A DNA stretch of 39,022 nucleotides from Dehalococcoidia bacterium. GTDB taxonomy: Bacteria > Chloroflexota > Dehalococcoidia > Lucifugimonadales > UBA3495. Every line of letters starts with the position of its first letter. Within the stretch, counting starts at the first letter, position 1. The notes below the pieces were generated by a model. That model had not been told where the DNA came from, searched no databases, and saw nothing but the letters and a program-made list of their open reading frames with translations. The stretch covers positions 1 to 39,022 of the forward strand of contig DUCU01000007.1 of NCBI GenBank assembly GCA_012959605.1, read 5' to 3'. A program made the position numbers and the translations under genes. Shown here in pieces: positions 32,098 to 39,022 of this stretch.

Positions 32098-32865
32098 TTG
32101 AATATCAAGAAACCAAAGCTCATCGGCATGGTTATTGCTATGAGTCTATTTGCCATGGTGGCTGCGGCAGGCTGCGGAGGCGGCGACCCGGAAGAACTGG
32201 ATATTCCAGTTAACATCGAGGCTGGGAAAATGAGCCCCGAAACCATCAAGGTCCAACAGGGCGACATGGTTACACTCAAGATTAAGGCTGATGAAGGCGG
32301 AGAATTCCACCTACACACCTACGATATAGAAGCTGAAATTGAAGCCAACATTCAGACGGACTTCTATTTTGTAGCCGAAGCAACCGGTCGATTCAAAATC
32401 ACTTATCACCCTGTAGGTGAAGGTGAGCACGATGAAGGCAAGCACGACGAAGATGGCCATGGCGGCATCTTCAAATCCCACGAGCTAGCCCCTGGCGCAA
32501 CCTTCAGCTACGAGATTGAACACCATCAAGCCGATGAGACCATCCCTTTCCACAGCCATCTCCGGCCAGCGTTGAACGGAAACATAATCGTCTCCAAAGA
32601 TGAGGGCCAGATTGACGCTGTTGCCATCGAATACACCGACGAAGGTACCACTCCCCACGAAATTCACGTTGGATTAGGCACAGTAATTACATGGACAAAT
32701 AACAGTTCCGTTCCTCAAACCGTTATCAGTGGCCTCCACGCTGACATGGTCATGAACGCCAACGGGGGCATAGACAAAGACATGGATATGGATATGGACG
32801 AAGACGAACACGATGACGAAGAGGCAGAGATTGAAATCGGATTCGTAGAGGTGCAACCGAGGTAA
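32098..32865 (+). CDS. Cupredoxin-like lipoprotein with His/Met/Asp-rich tracts
   Basis: 255 residues from a TTG with ACGGAG upstream (32086-32091). The N-terminal lipobox is LFAMVAAAGC, with Cys26 as lipidation site, so the protein is probably anchored to the outer face of the membrane. Two cupredoxin-like regions follow: one with MSPETIKVQQGDMVTLKIKA and EFHLHTYDIEAE (about residues 42-80), the second with EYTDEGTTPHEIHVGLGTVI then TWTNNSSVPQTVISG (about 180-215). Between them lies a His/Asp-rich insert (GEHDEGKHDEDGHGG). The end is an unusual acidic and Met-rich tail (DKDMDMDMDEDEHDD). Such composition suggests copper, or another divalent metal, binding. It lies 35 bases before the polytopic membrane protein. 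Confidence 0.85.
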   Translation: MNIKKPKLIGMVIAMSLFAMVAAAGCGGGDPEELDIPVNIEAGKMSPETIKVQQGDMVTLKIKADEGGEFHLHTYDIEAEIEANIQTDFYFVAEATGRFKITYHPVGEGEHDEGKHDEDGHGGIFKSHELAPGATFSYEIEHHQADETIPFHSHLRPALNGNIIVSKDEGQIDAVAIEYTDEGTTPHEIHVGLGTVITWTNNSSVPQTVISGLHADMVMNANGGIDKDMDMDMDEDEHDDEEAEIEIGFVEVQPR

Positions 32866-32900
32866 CGGCTAAAACCTGAAGCCTTGGTTGCAGTGCCAAC

Positions 32901-34442
32901 ATGAAAAATCTGAAAATTATCCTCCCCGCTGTGGCCGCAGCGGGGAGTCTGATGGTCTGGCCAGCCTACGCCCATGGATTCGGTGAGCGTACAGAGTTAC
33001 CCGTTCCGCTGGGGTATTTCCTAATTGGCGCAGGCTTTGCGGTAGCTCTTTCATTCCTTTTTATCAGCGTATTCGTTAAGGCGAGCGGGGAATCGTCATA
33101 TCGGCGATTTAATCTACTTGGCAGCCGTTGGTCTCAAGCGACTCTCACGTCTCCCATTCTGATGACTCCAATCAAACTGTTCTCCGTGTTTCTGCTTGGA
33201 CTGGTGATTGCGACTGGGTACGCCGGAGAATCGGAGTCGTTGCTCAATTTCAGCCCCACGTTTGTCTGGATCATTTGGTGGGTGGGTATGTCCATTTTCA
33301 TCGCCTTGATTGGCAATATTTGGGCTTTGGTCAACCCCTGGAAAATAATTTTTAGTTGGGCAGAGTGGTTTTACCAAATCGTCCGCCCCGGTCGAGGCTT
33401 ATCGCTGAGCCGGGATTACCCAGCCAAATTTGGCATCTGGCCGGCTTTGATGTTATTCGTCCTCTACACTTGGATTCAAGACGCCTATACCAAGGGTGAT
33501 ATTCCGTCCCAGATCGCAACAATGGCAGTCGTCTACTCGATAATCACTCTGGGTGGGATGTTTATATTCGGCAGGTACCAATGGCTACGCCATGGCGAAG
33601 TGTTCTCCGTCGTATTTGGGGTGTTGTCTCGCTTCTCAGTCACGGAAATCCGCATCAGGAGCCAAGATTCATGCCCGGTATGCTCAGTGGATTGCCGGAA
33701 CCTCTCCGGAGAATGCATCGATTGCTACGAGTGCTTTCAGAGGTCTTCCGACCGAGAGCTAAACCTAAGACCATTCGCTATCGGACTAAGCCGGAACGAA
33801 AAGGTCACCAACGACATTCTAGCGCTGGTGGTCTTGATGCTGGCCACGGTAACTTTTGATGGGTTTAGCGCTACCCCAGCGTGGGCCGAGTTCCAGACCT
33901 TCATCCTAGATACGTTTGGGAATGGTGGAAGTGAGGTCTTTAACAGCCTGGTACTAGCTGACACCATGGGAGTGATCTTGTTTCCGTTGGGTTTCTTCAT
34001 GGTCTATCTGTTCTTTTCCAAGCTCATGGCAATCTCAGTCGAGGGCGAAGTAAGCACGTTGGAAATGGCCCGGATATTTGGGTATTCATTAATCCCCATT
34101 GCCCTGGCCTACAATATTGCCCACTTCATAACCCTGCTCCTCATACAGGGCCAGTTGATTGTCCCATTGGCTTCTGACCCCTTCGGCTCAGGGTGGAATA
34201 TTTTTGGGACGGTTGATTACTCGATAAATATCGCAATCATTAACGCCCGCATCCTTTGGTTCTTATCCGTAGGATTGATCGTATTGGGGCATATGTTAGC
34301 CGTATACCTGGCCCACCTAGTGGCCATTCGTACGTTCAGCAATCGGGCAATGGTCTTAAAGAGCCAATACCCCATGCTCACTCTGATGGTGGTTTACACC
34401 CTAATCAGTCTTTGGATCCTAGCCCAACCAATCGTTCAATAA
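32901..34442 (+). CDS. Polytopic membrane protein with six-cysteine loop
   Basis: 513 residues; signal-like start ending AYAHGFGE, then about nine or ten transmembrane segments. The opening GFGERTELPVPLGYFLIGAG matches an uncharacterised family that databases often label 'fenitrothion hydrolase'; the role of the label here is unproven. A soluble loop about residues 255-280 carries C-x2-C-x3-C-x6-C-x2-C-x2-C (Cys258, 261, 265, 272, 275, 278), which could bind zinc, iron-sulfur or copper. Other conserved-looking segments are VNPWKIIFSWAEWF and ALAYNIAHFITLLL. It is transcribed with the upstream lipoprotein. The combination points to redox or metal handling at the membrane rather than hydrolase activity. 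Confidence 0.85.
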   Translation: MKNLKIILPAVAAAGSLMVWPAYAHGFGERTELPVPLGYFLIGAGFAVALSFLFISVFVKASGESSYRRFNLLGSRWSQATLTSPILMTPIKLFSVFLLGLVIATGYAGESESLLNFSPTFVWIIWWVGMSIFIALIGNIWALVNPWKIIFSWAEWFYQIVRPGRGLSLSRDYPAKFGIWPALMLFVLYTWIQDAYTKGDIPSQIATMAVVYSIITLGGMFIFGRYQWLRHGEVFSVVFGVLSRFSVTEIRIRSQDSCPVCSVDCRNLSGECIDCYECFQRSSDRELNLRPFAIGLSRNEKVTNDILALVVLMLATVTFDGFSATPAWAEFQTFILDTFGNGGSEVFNSLVLADTMGVILFPLGFFMVYLFFSKLMAISVEGEVSTLEMARIFGYSLIPIALAYNIAHFITLLLIQGQLIVPLASDPFGSGWNIFGTVDYSINIAIINARILWFLSVGLIVLGHMLAVYLAHLVAIRTFSNRAMVLKSQYPMLTLMVVYTLISLWILAQPIVQ

Positions 34443-34661
34443 GTTGGATGGCCGGTTGGTCTCGCAAAAAGACTAGCTGGCCGATCTTACAAACATAGGC
34501 CCCACTTCAGCCCCGCCAATTACTATTTACTCAAACTGAAATACCGATTAAATTGACTCGGCGTCCAGTTACTGTTAAATTTGCCCGCCTTGACTCTGGA
34601 TACAGCGGTCTTTAGAGTTAAGCAAGATTAAGTATTGCTAACTGGGACATGCAGGTGAATC

Positions 34662-34787
34662 ATGCGTAGATTTCTGGTTCCATTGGTGTTTGTGGCTTTG
34701 TTGACCATTGCTGCAGTAGTACCCGTTGCTGCCAGCGCCCCGGATGCCGCCCCTTCTCACTCCAGCGAAGAATGCAGCAGCATCTAA
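34662..34787 (+). CDS. 41-residue secreted peptide
   Basis: Reads MRRFLVPLVFVALLTIAAVV, then PVAASAPDAAPSHSSEECSS and I. A basic start and a hydrophobic core end in an AxA signal cleavage site (about ASA at residue 26), leaving a mature peptide of about 15 residues with one His and one Cys. AGGTGA (34653-34658) precedes the ATG and a terminator (34876) follows. It sits in the metal-like group and might bind metal, but its size leaves this as inference. Confidence 0.5.
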   Translation: MRRFLVPLVFVALLTIAAVVPVAASAPDAAPSHSSEECSSI

Positions 34788-34875
34788 ATTAGGCTGACAC
34801 CTGCGGGTTAATTCCGCATCTACTGGTATTCGCCTCGTGCGCAGACCACATAACTTAAAATAAACTCGGCTATTC

Positions 34876-34909
34876 GGCCCCGGTTCATCACTTTGGACCG
34901 GGCCTTTTT
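34876..34909 (+). terminator. Terminator before the TauE/SafE gene
   Basis: GGCCCCGGT (34876-34884) pairs with ACCGGGCC (34897-34904), one bulged C, followed by T5 (34905-34909). Confidence 0.75.
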
Positions 34910-34924
34910 ATTGGCGATTTAATC

Positions 34925-35656
34925 TTGGAAGAAGAAATAATAAAAATAGCGATCGTCGTGCTTGCCACGGCGGTTGGGTTTACCATTGCCGGGGTTGCTG
35001 GCTTTGGTGGCGGAGTGGTCGCACTACCGGTATTGGTTTGGGCGTTTGGCGTGCGCGAGGCCATCCCCATCTTGACCATCTCTCAGCTTTTCAGCACTGC
35101 TTCCCGTGTCTGGCTGCACCGGGCGGCAATGGACTGGCAAGTCATCCGCAATTTCTCAATTGGGTCGGTGCCGTTTGCCCTGCTGGGCAGTTTATTTTTC
35201 GTTTCCATAGATACTGCGGTGCTGGTACGAATCTTGGGCGTAATGATGCTCTTGTTCGTGGTCTACACCCGAATGCCCATTGGACGAAATTTCAAGATGA
35301 AACTCTGGGGGTTCATACCACTTGGGTCTGCCACCGGTTTCGCTTCCGCGTTCCTGGGAATTCCCGGCCCTTTCTCCTCAGTGTTCTATCTGGCTTACGG
35401 GTTGTCTGCCAGTGCCTATATAGGCACGTCTGCGCTGGGAATGAGCGTGATACAAATCCCAAAGTTAGTGGTATTCAGCACCAATGACCTGTTCGTATTT
35501 CGGGTCTTGGCGATGGGTGTTGGTCTGGGTTTACTCGCTGGTGCATCGGCTTTTCTGGGAAAGGTAATTCTTGGGCGAATCCCAGAAGCGGTGTTCCCCA
35601 GAATAATCACTGCCATGCTGCTGATCTCAGGCGTGGTACTGTTGGTTCGTGGGTAA
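34925..35656 (+). CDS. TauE/SafE family membrane transporter
   Basis: 243 residues with about eight hydrophobic segments, the layout of the TauE/SafE (sulfite exporter-like) family: AGVAGFGGGVVALPVLVWAF (residues about 23-42) and its repeat ATGFASAFLGIPGPFSS (about 136-152). The family exports sulfite, sulfoacetate or related anions, and some members are linked to metals; the substrate is not visible. A TTG at 34925 is taken as start; no ribosome binding site stands out and an in-frame later start is possible. The terminator immediately upstream means it needs its own promoter, which I cannot identify. Confidence 0.88.
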   Translation: MEEEIIKIAIVVLATAVGFTIAGVAGFGGGVVALPVLVWAFGVREAIPILTISQLFSTASRVWLHRAAMDWQVIRNFSIGSVPFALLGSLFFVSIDTAVLVRILGVMMLLFVVYTRMPIGRNFKMKLWGFIPLGSATGFASAFLGIPGPFSSVFYLAYGLSASAYIGTSALGMSVIQIPKLVVFSTNDLFVFRVLAMGVGLGLLAGASAFLGKVILGRIPEAVFPRIITAMLLISGVVLLVRG

Positions 35657-35777
35657 GCCATCCCTCAACCCCAGCCAATACTCCCGTAATTCTTCAGTAA
35701 TTCTCGCGACTGTAAGGTGTGCCGACCGGAGCAAGTTACGAGCCAAACTTGCCTTAATTGGTTGAGGAAAAACGACT

Positions 35778-36200
35778 TTGACTGTACAACGCACAGTTGA
35801 TGGTTCCGCTGCAGCGGCCAACCCACTCAAATCGACAGTGATTTCTGAGTCGACTTTGAAGCGTCGAAGCCGTGATAGACAATTGTTTACGCCTGAGCCA
35901 GTGATGGTAACGGTATTTTGGTGGCAGACCGACAATGGTCGAACAGCCTGCATGGAGAACCAGTTTTCGCCCGCAGCAGCCACTCCGCTCCGGTTTCGTT
36001 GTCTTGGCACCAACAGCAGCAAGTATCCCAAACGCTTCCGGATCGATTTGGCCCAGGCGTTGGATCCGATGCCCGAGCTCGACCGACGCGAGCTAAAAGC
36101 CCTGGGAGGCGCAATCGCCACCACGCTCAGCCGTCAGCTAGGTGTGGAAGTGGCAGCGTGCTCTCCGGACGTAATCGATACAGTCCTAGGCAGCGTCTAA
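35778..36200 (+). CDS. Hypothetical protein
   Basis: 140 codons from a TTG with GAGG at 35764-35767. The C-terminal 45 residues (PELDRRELKALGGAIATTLS, then RQLGVEVAACSPDVIDTVLG) look like a genuine helix-rich end, the rest is uninformative. No family recognised. A minus-strand frame (35627-36124) overlaps but is less protein-like. Existence is uncertain. Confidence 0.4.
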   Translation: MTVQRTVDGSAAAANPLKSTVISESTLKRRSRDRQLFTPEPVMVTVFWWQTDNGRTACMENQFSPAAATPLRFRCLGTNSSKYPKRFRIDLAQALDPMPELDRRELKALGGAIATTLSRQLGVEVAACSPDVIDTVLGSV

Positions 36201-36301
36201 CCGTCACTAAAATTAGTTCTTTTGGATAAAAAGACCCTGCCCCTTGGTTCCGGTCGGGGTCTCTTTGTATCTATGGCTAATCTTGGTTGTCTCTCGTCAG
36301 A

Positions 36302-36751
36302 TTATTTGCCGGCGGCCAACACCCGGCTAAACACCTTCTCCATTACTGCCGCTTCCTCTTTCGTCACATGCCCCAAAAAAGACTCCCAGGCGTCTTTGGA
36401 GTGGTCCGGGCCTACTTTTTCTATGGTCTCCAACCCCAGCTGGGTTATTACGGCGTAATAGCCCCGACGGTCGCCCGGACATGCTTCCCGCACAACCAGG
36501 CCTGCAGTGATCATCCGGTCGAGCAACCGTGTCACGCCGCTGCGTGTGAGCAGTACCGATTCTGCAAGCTCTCCCATGCGCAGTCGCCCGTCTTCGCCGT
36601 CGGACAGCTGCTGTAATACATCCCACCAGGGCAGGGGCAGGCTGTGCTGTTCCTGCATCCGCCGCTCCAGGTATTTAGTTACTGTGGAATGTGTCTCTAA
36701 GAATGCCCGCCACATAGCCAGATGGTCGGTAGAATAACCTGATGTTGTCAT
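36302..36751 (-). CDS. MarR family transcriptional regulator
   Basis: 149 residues of the MarR family. The winged HTH region is clear: LPLPWWDVLQQLSDG, RMGELAESVLLTRSGVTRLL (residues about 58-77), DRMITAGLVVREACPGDRRG (about 78-97) with the wing ending YYAVITQLG. MarR dimers bind palindromic operators and release on ligand binding or oxidation. It diverges from the 2-oxoacid dehydrogenase genes; the shared 149-base region holds a palindrome at 36766-36791, so it may regulate itself and that operon. Confidence 0.92.
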   Translation of the reverse strand: MTTSGYSTDHLAMWRAFLETHSTVTKYLERRMQEQHSLPLPWWDVLQQLSDGEDGRLRMGELAESVLLTRSGVTRLLDRMITAGLVVREACPGDRRGYYAVITQLGLETIEKVGPDHSKDAWESFLGHVTKEEAAVMEKVFSRVLAAGK

Positions 36752-36765
36752 ATGCCGATTATAGA

Positions 36766-36791
36766 ATTAGTTATTTTTACAATCAACTAAT
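36766..36791. promoter_or_regulatory. Candidate MarR operator
   Basis: A 7-bp perfect inverted repeat, ATTAGTT (36766-36772) and AACTAAT (36785-36791), with a 12-base AT-rich spacer, directly upstream of the MarR start. Confidence 0.4.
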
Positions 36792-36900
36792 GACTCTGCA
36801 AATTATTGGCCATAGACGACGGCTCAGGCGTGATATTATGGATTTAGGCTCAATCGGTACCCGATGACGAACAACAGCAGGATCTGCGGGAGGGGGCCAA

Positions 36901-37896
36901 ATGCCAATCAACAGCCGTCTTAACGAATCCGGACTGGACCAAAAAGACGCCCAATCCATCTACCGGTACATGCTATTGGCGCGGTCCATCTCGGAAAAAA
37001 GCTGGCTGCTCACCCGGCAGGGACGCGTGTTGTTCTCCATGCCCTGCGACGGTCAGGAAGCCGCAGATGTTGCCAGCGCTTACGCTCTGGACACAGTTAC
37101 GGACTTTATTGTCCCGTACGCACGCAGCCTGGGCGCCATGCTGGTCAAGGGCATGACTACCCAAGAGGTCATGCTGAACATGTTTGGCAAAGCGGCAGAC
37201 CCCAACAGCGGCGGTCGTCAGATGCCAATGCACTGGGGACACAAGCAATTAGGAATCATCTCCATGGGAAGCTCGGTGGGGACAACTATTCCCAGGGCTT
37301 CAGGCGTGGCTCTGGCCTCCAAACTGAGGGGCCAAAACGCCGTGACCATGGTCTATTTTGGCGAGGGTTCAGCCAGCGAGGGCGATTTTCACGAAGGACT
37401 GGGCTTCGCAGGGGTTCACCGCCTGCCCGTAGTGTTCTTTTGCAACAACAACGGCTGGGCCACTTCAGTGCCGGTCAGCCTGCAAAACGCCGAGCCTCAA
37501 GTGGCCAAACGAGCCCAGGGGTACGGCTTCCCAGGCGTCACTGTAGACGGTTCTGACCCATTGGCGATCTATCAGGCGGTGAAAGCTGCCGTCCACCGAG
37601 CACGCTCTGGCGGTGGCCCCACGCTGGTAGAAGCGAACACGATCCGCATGATGCCGCATTCCAGCTCCGACGACCATCTCCGCTACCGCACTCAAGAAGA
37701 CCTCGAAAACGAACGCAAGCTAGACCCGATACCCCTCTTCAGAGATTTTCTTATCACCACAGGCATTCTCGACGAGACATCAGATCAGGAATTACAGGAA
37801 TTCGTGGATCTAGAGGTTGAAGAGGCCATCGAGTTGGCTGATGCTGCACCTTCTGCCGCCGCTGAGACAGCGTTTAACGGGGTCTACGCCCCGTAG
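36901..37896 (+). CDS. Branched-chain-type 2-oxoacid dehydrogenase E1 alpha subunit
   Basis: 331 residues of the thiamine-diphosphate E1 alpha family. The ThDP/Mg motif is GEGSASEGDFHEG (residues 154-166) and ends in CNNN (181-184), a slight variant of the usual GDG. HSSSDDHLRYRT (about 252-263) is the loop characteristic of branched-chain 2-oxoacid dehydrogenases (HSTSDD in homologues), which argues for BCKDH-like over pyruvate dehydrogenase, but acetoin or pyruvate remain possible. PNSGGRQMPMHWG is another family segment. GGGAGGGGG (36888-36896) is an unusually strong ribosome binding site. It is co-transcribed with E1 beta, 14 bases downstream; the E2 gene is not seen within the window. 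Confidence 0.9.
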   Translation: MPINSRLNESGLDQKDAQSIYRYMLLARSISEKSWLLTRQGRVLFSMPCDGQEAADVASAYALDTVTDFIVPYARSLGAMLVKGMTTQEVMLNMFGKAADPNSGGRQMPMHWGHKQLGIISMGSSVGTTIPRASGVALASKLRGQNAVTMVYFGEGSASEGDFHEGLGFAGVHRLPVVFFCNNNGWATSVPVSLQNAEPQVAKRAQGYGFPGVTVDGSDPLAIYQAVKAAVHRARSGGGPTLVEANTIRMMPHSSSDDHLRYRTQEDLENERKLDPIPLFRDFLITTGILDETSDQELQEFVDLEVEEAIELADAAPSAAAETAFNGVYAP

Positions 37897-37910
37897 GCGG
37901 ATCCATTATA

Positions 37911-38894
37911 ATGTCTGAGAAACGGTTCATCGACGCTATAAGGGACGGGCTGCGCGAAGAAATGGCCGCAGATGCAGCGGTTTTTCTGATTGGTCAAGAC
38001 ATCGGCGTCAACGGTGGCGTGTTTCGAGTGACCGACGGCCTGCTTGAAAAATTTGAAGCAGGCCGGATTATAGACTCGCCGCTAGCTGAATCAGGCATGG
38101 TCGGGGTGGCGATCGGTGCGGCGATGAATGGTATGCGTCCGGTGGTGGAGATCCAGTTCGCCGATTTCATATTCCCGGCGTTCAACCAGGTCGTGAGCGA
38201 AGCTGCGAGGATGTATTACCGCACCAACGGCGACTTCACGGTGCCCATGGTCATTCGCGCACCCTACGGCGGCGGCGCCCGGGGCGGCCTGTACCACTCT
38301 CAGAGCGTGGAGGCCTATTTTGCCCACGTACCTGGCCTCAAGGTCGTCGTCCCGTCCAATCCCCATGATGCCAAGGGTCTTTTAAAATCAGCCATCCGTG
38401 ACGATAACCCGGTGCTGTTCTTCGAGCACAAACTCGCCTACAACACGGTTCGGGGTGAAATTTCAGATGGTGATTACACCGTGCCGATCGGCGAGGCTGT
38501 GGTCAGCCGGGAAGGTCAGCACATTTCTCTGATCTCCTATGGGCTGTCGGTGCACCATTGCTTAGAGGCTGCTGAGACATTGTCAGCCGAGGGAATCAGC
38601 TGTGAGGTGGTGGATCTACGCACGGTCCGCCCTCTGGACACGGTGACAATACTGGAATCAGTCAAGAAGACGGGGCGGGTGTGTATCGTCCACGAGGACA
38701 ACCTTACGGGAGGAGTGGGCGCGGAGGTGGCGGCGATTATCGCCAAGGATGGGTTCGAGTTCCTAGACGCCCCTGTGCAGCGGGTGGCCGCGCCGGACGT
38801 GCCGTCTTTTCCTTACAACCCAGGCTTGGAAGACGTACTTTTGCCCGGCCCAACAGACATTGTCCGAGCGGCCAAAGAGTTAGCTGCTTACTAG
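37911..38894 (+). CDS. Branched-chain-type 2-oxoacid dehydrogenase E1 beta subunit
   Basis: 327 residues of the E1 beta family. Features are VFLIGQDIGVNGGVFRVTDG (about residues 24-43), PLAESGMVGVAIGAAMNGM, VVEIQFADFIFPAFNQVVSE (about 83-102), RAPYGGGARGGLYHSQSVEA and a C-terminal transketolase domain with EGISCEVVDLRTVRPLD and VHEDNLTGGVGAEVAA. Together with E1 alpha it forms the decarboxylating heterotetramer acting on a 2-oxoacid, feeding an acyl group to the E2 lipoyl domain. No E2 or E3 is present before the end of the window; about 130 bases of apparently empty DNA follow. Confidence 0.92.
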   Translation: MSEKRFIDAIRDGLREEMAADAAVFLIGQDIGVNGGVFRVTDGLLEKFEAGRIIDSPLAESGMVGVAIGAAMNGMRPVVEIQFADFIFPAFNQVVSEAARMYYRTNGDFTVPMVIRAPYGGGARGGLYHSQSVEAYFAHVPGLKVVVPSNPHDAKGLLKSAIRDDNPVLFFEHKLAYNTVRGEISDGDYTVPIGEAVVSREGQHISLISYGLSVHHCLEAAETLSAEGISCEVVDLRTVRPLDTVTILESVKKTGRVCIVHEDNLTGGVGAEVAAIIAKDGFEFLDAPVQRVAAPDVPSFPYNPGLEDVLLPGPTDIVRAAKELAAY

Positions 38895-39022
38895 CATTGG
38901 GTCTCCGGAATTTTTGTCGAAGCTTGGCCTAGGGTTAAGTGAACTACATCCAAGAGAGTCCACACTTGACTAGAGACTCCATTGGCAACCAGCCAGTCTT
39001 GACCAAAAATTCCAACTCCCTG

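Noticed and set aside
35627-36124. 165-codon minus-strand frame overlapping the hypothetical at 35778
   Set aside because: Composition is irregular and no family features were seen; the plus-strand frame has a better C-terminal helix and a ribosome binding site, though both are doubtful.

Overview
The window looks like chromosomal DNA from a free-living, probably marine, member of the Chloroflexota (SAR202 / Dehalococcoidia-like branch). This is inferred from gene content only: two luciferase-like flavin monooxygenases, a type II haloalkane dehalogenase, MmgE/PrpD and isocitrate-lyase-superfamily enzymes, a chlorite-dismutase-fold (HemQ-like) protein, larE-larC-larB, a 7Fe-type ferredoxin and a mitochondrial-type aconitase. 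No rRNA or ribosomal protein is present to fix the phylum. Most genes are compact and single-copy, with -35/-10 promoters and strong hairpin terminators.

Layout. 1-4.9 kb: Lrp/AsnC regulator, 7Fe ferredoxin, aconitase, convergent HemQ-like gene. 4.9-12.1 kb: NHL-repeat protein, ComB-like phosphatase, D-amino-acid-oxidase-type flavoenzyme, DinB/MDMPI-like protein, LLM monooxygenase, haloalkane dehalogenase, and an alpha/beta hydrolase whose nucleophile serine reads as Phe. 12.2-15.1 kb: larE-larC-larB, making the nickel-pincer cofactor of LarA-type racemases; no larA is in the window, and larB appears to start at an ATC codon. 15.2-17.4 kb (minus): mnmA-rnhB-yraN, with yraN interrupted by an in-frame TGA. 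17.6-19.5 kb: zinc-ribbon/RDD membrane protein and a second LLM oxidoreductase. 19.5-23.4 kb: repeats, gene remnants (HAD, serine recombinase, pentapeptide repeats), an MFS transporter and an MmgE/PrpD enzyme. 23.3-26.1 kb (minus): isocitrate-lyase/PEP-mutase enzyme, a hypothetical, a haloacid dehalogenase, and a small putative membrane protein.

26.3-30.3 kb is the most notable part. Three tRNA genes (Leu-GAG, Cys-GCA, Leu-UAA) are followed by a 3.4-kb segment bounded by a second, partial copy of the 3' end of tRNA-Leu(UAA) (56 of 57 bases). Just inside that copy lies a truncated tyrosine recombinase. This is the structure of an integrative element inserted in a tRNA gene and now decayed. Its main cargo is a glycine/sarcosine/betaine/D-proline reductase selenoprotein-B family gene that is open over 479 codons if one TGA, inside a V-TGA-P-G-C (UxxC) motif, is read as selenocysteine. 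A potential SECIS-like stem-loop starts two bases after that TGA.

30.9-35.7 kb: an apparent envelope/metal gene set, consisting of a His-rich membrane protein behind a leaderless-type promoter, a membrane-anchored extracytoplasmic protein, a His/Met/Asp-rich cupredoxin-like lipoprotein, a polytopic membrane protein with a six-cysteine loop, a 41-aa secreted peptide, and a TauE/SafE exporter. 36.3-38.9 kb: a MarR regulator divergent from the E1 alpha and E1 beta subunits of a branched-chain-type 2-oxoacid dehydrogenase, with a palindrome in the shared intergenic region.
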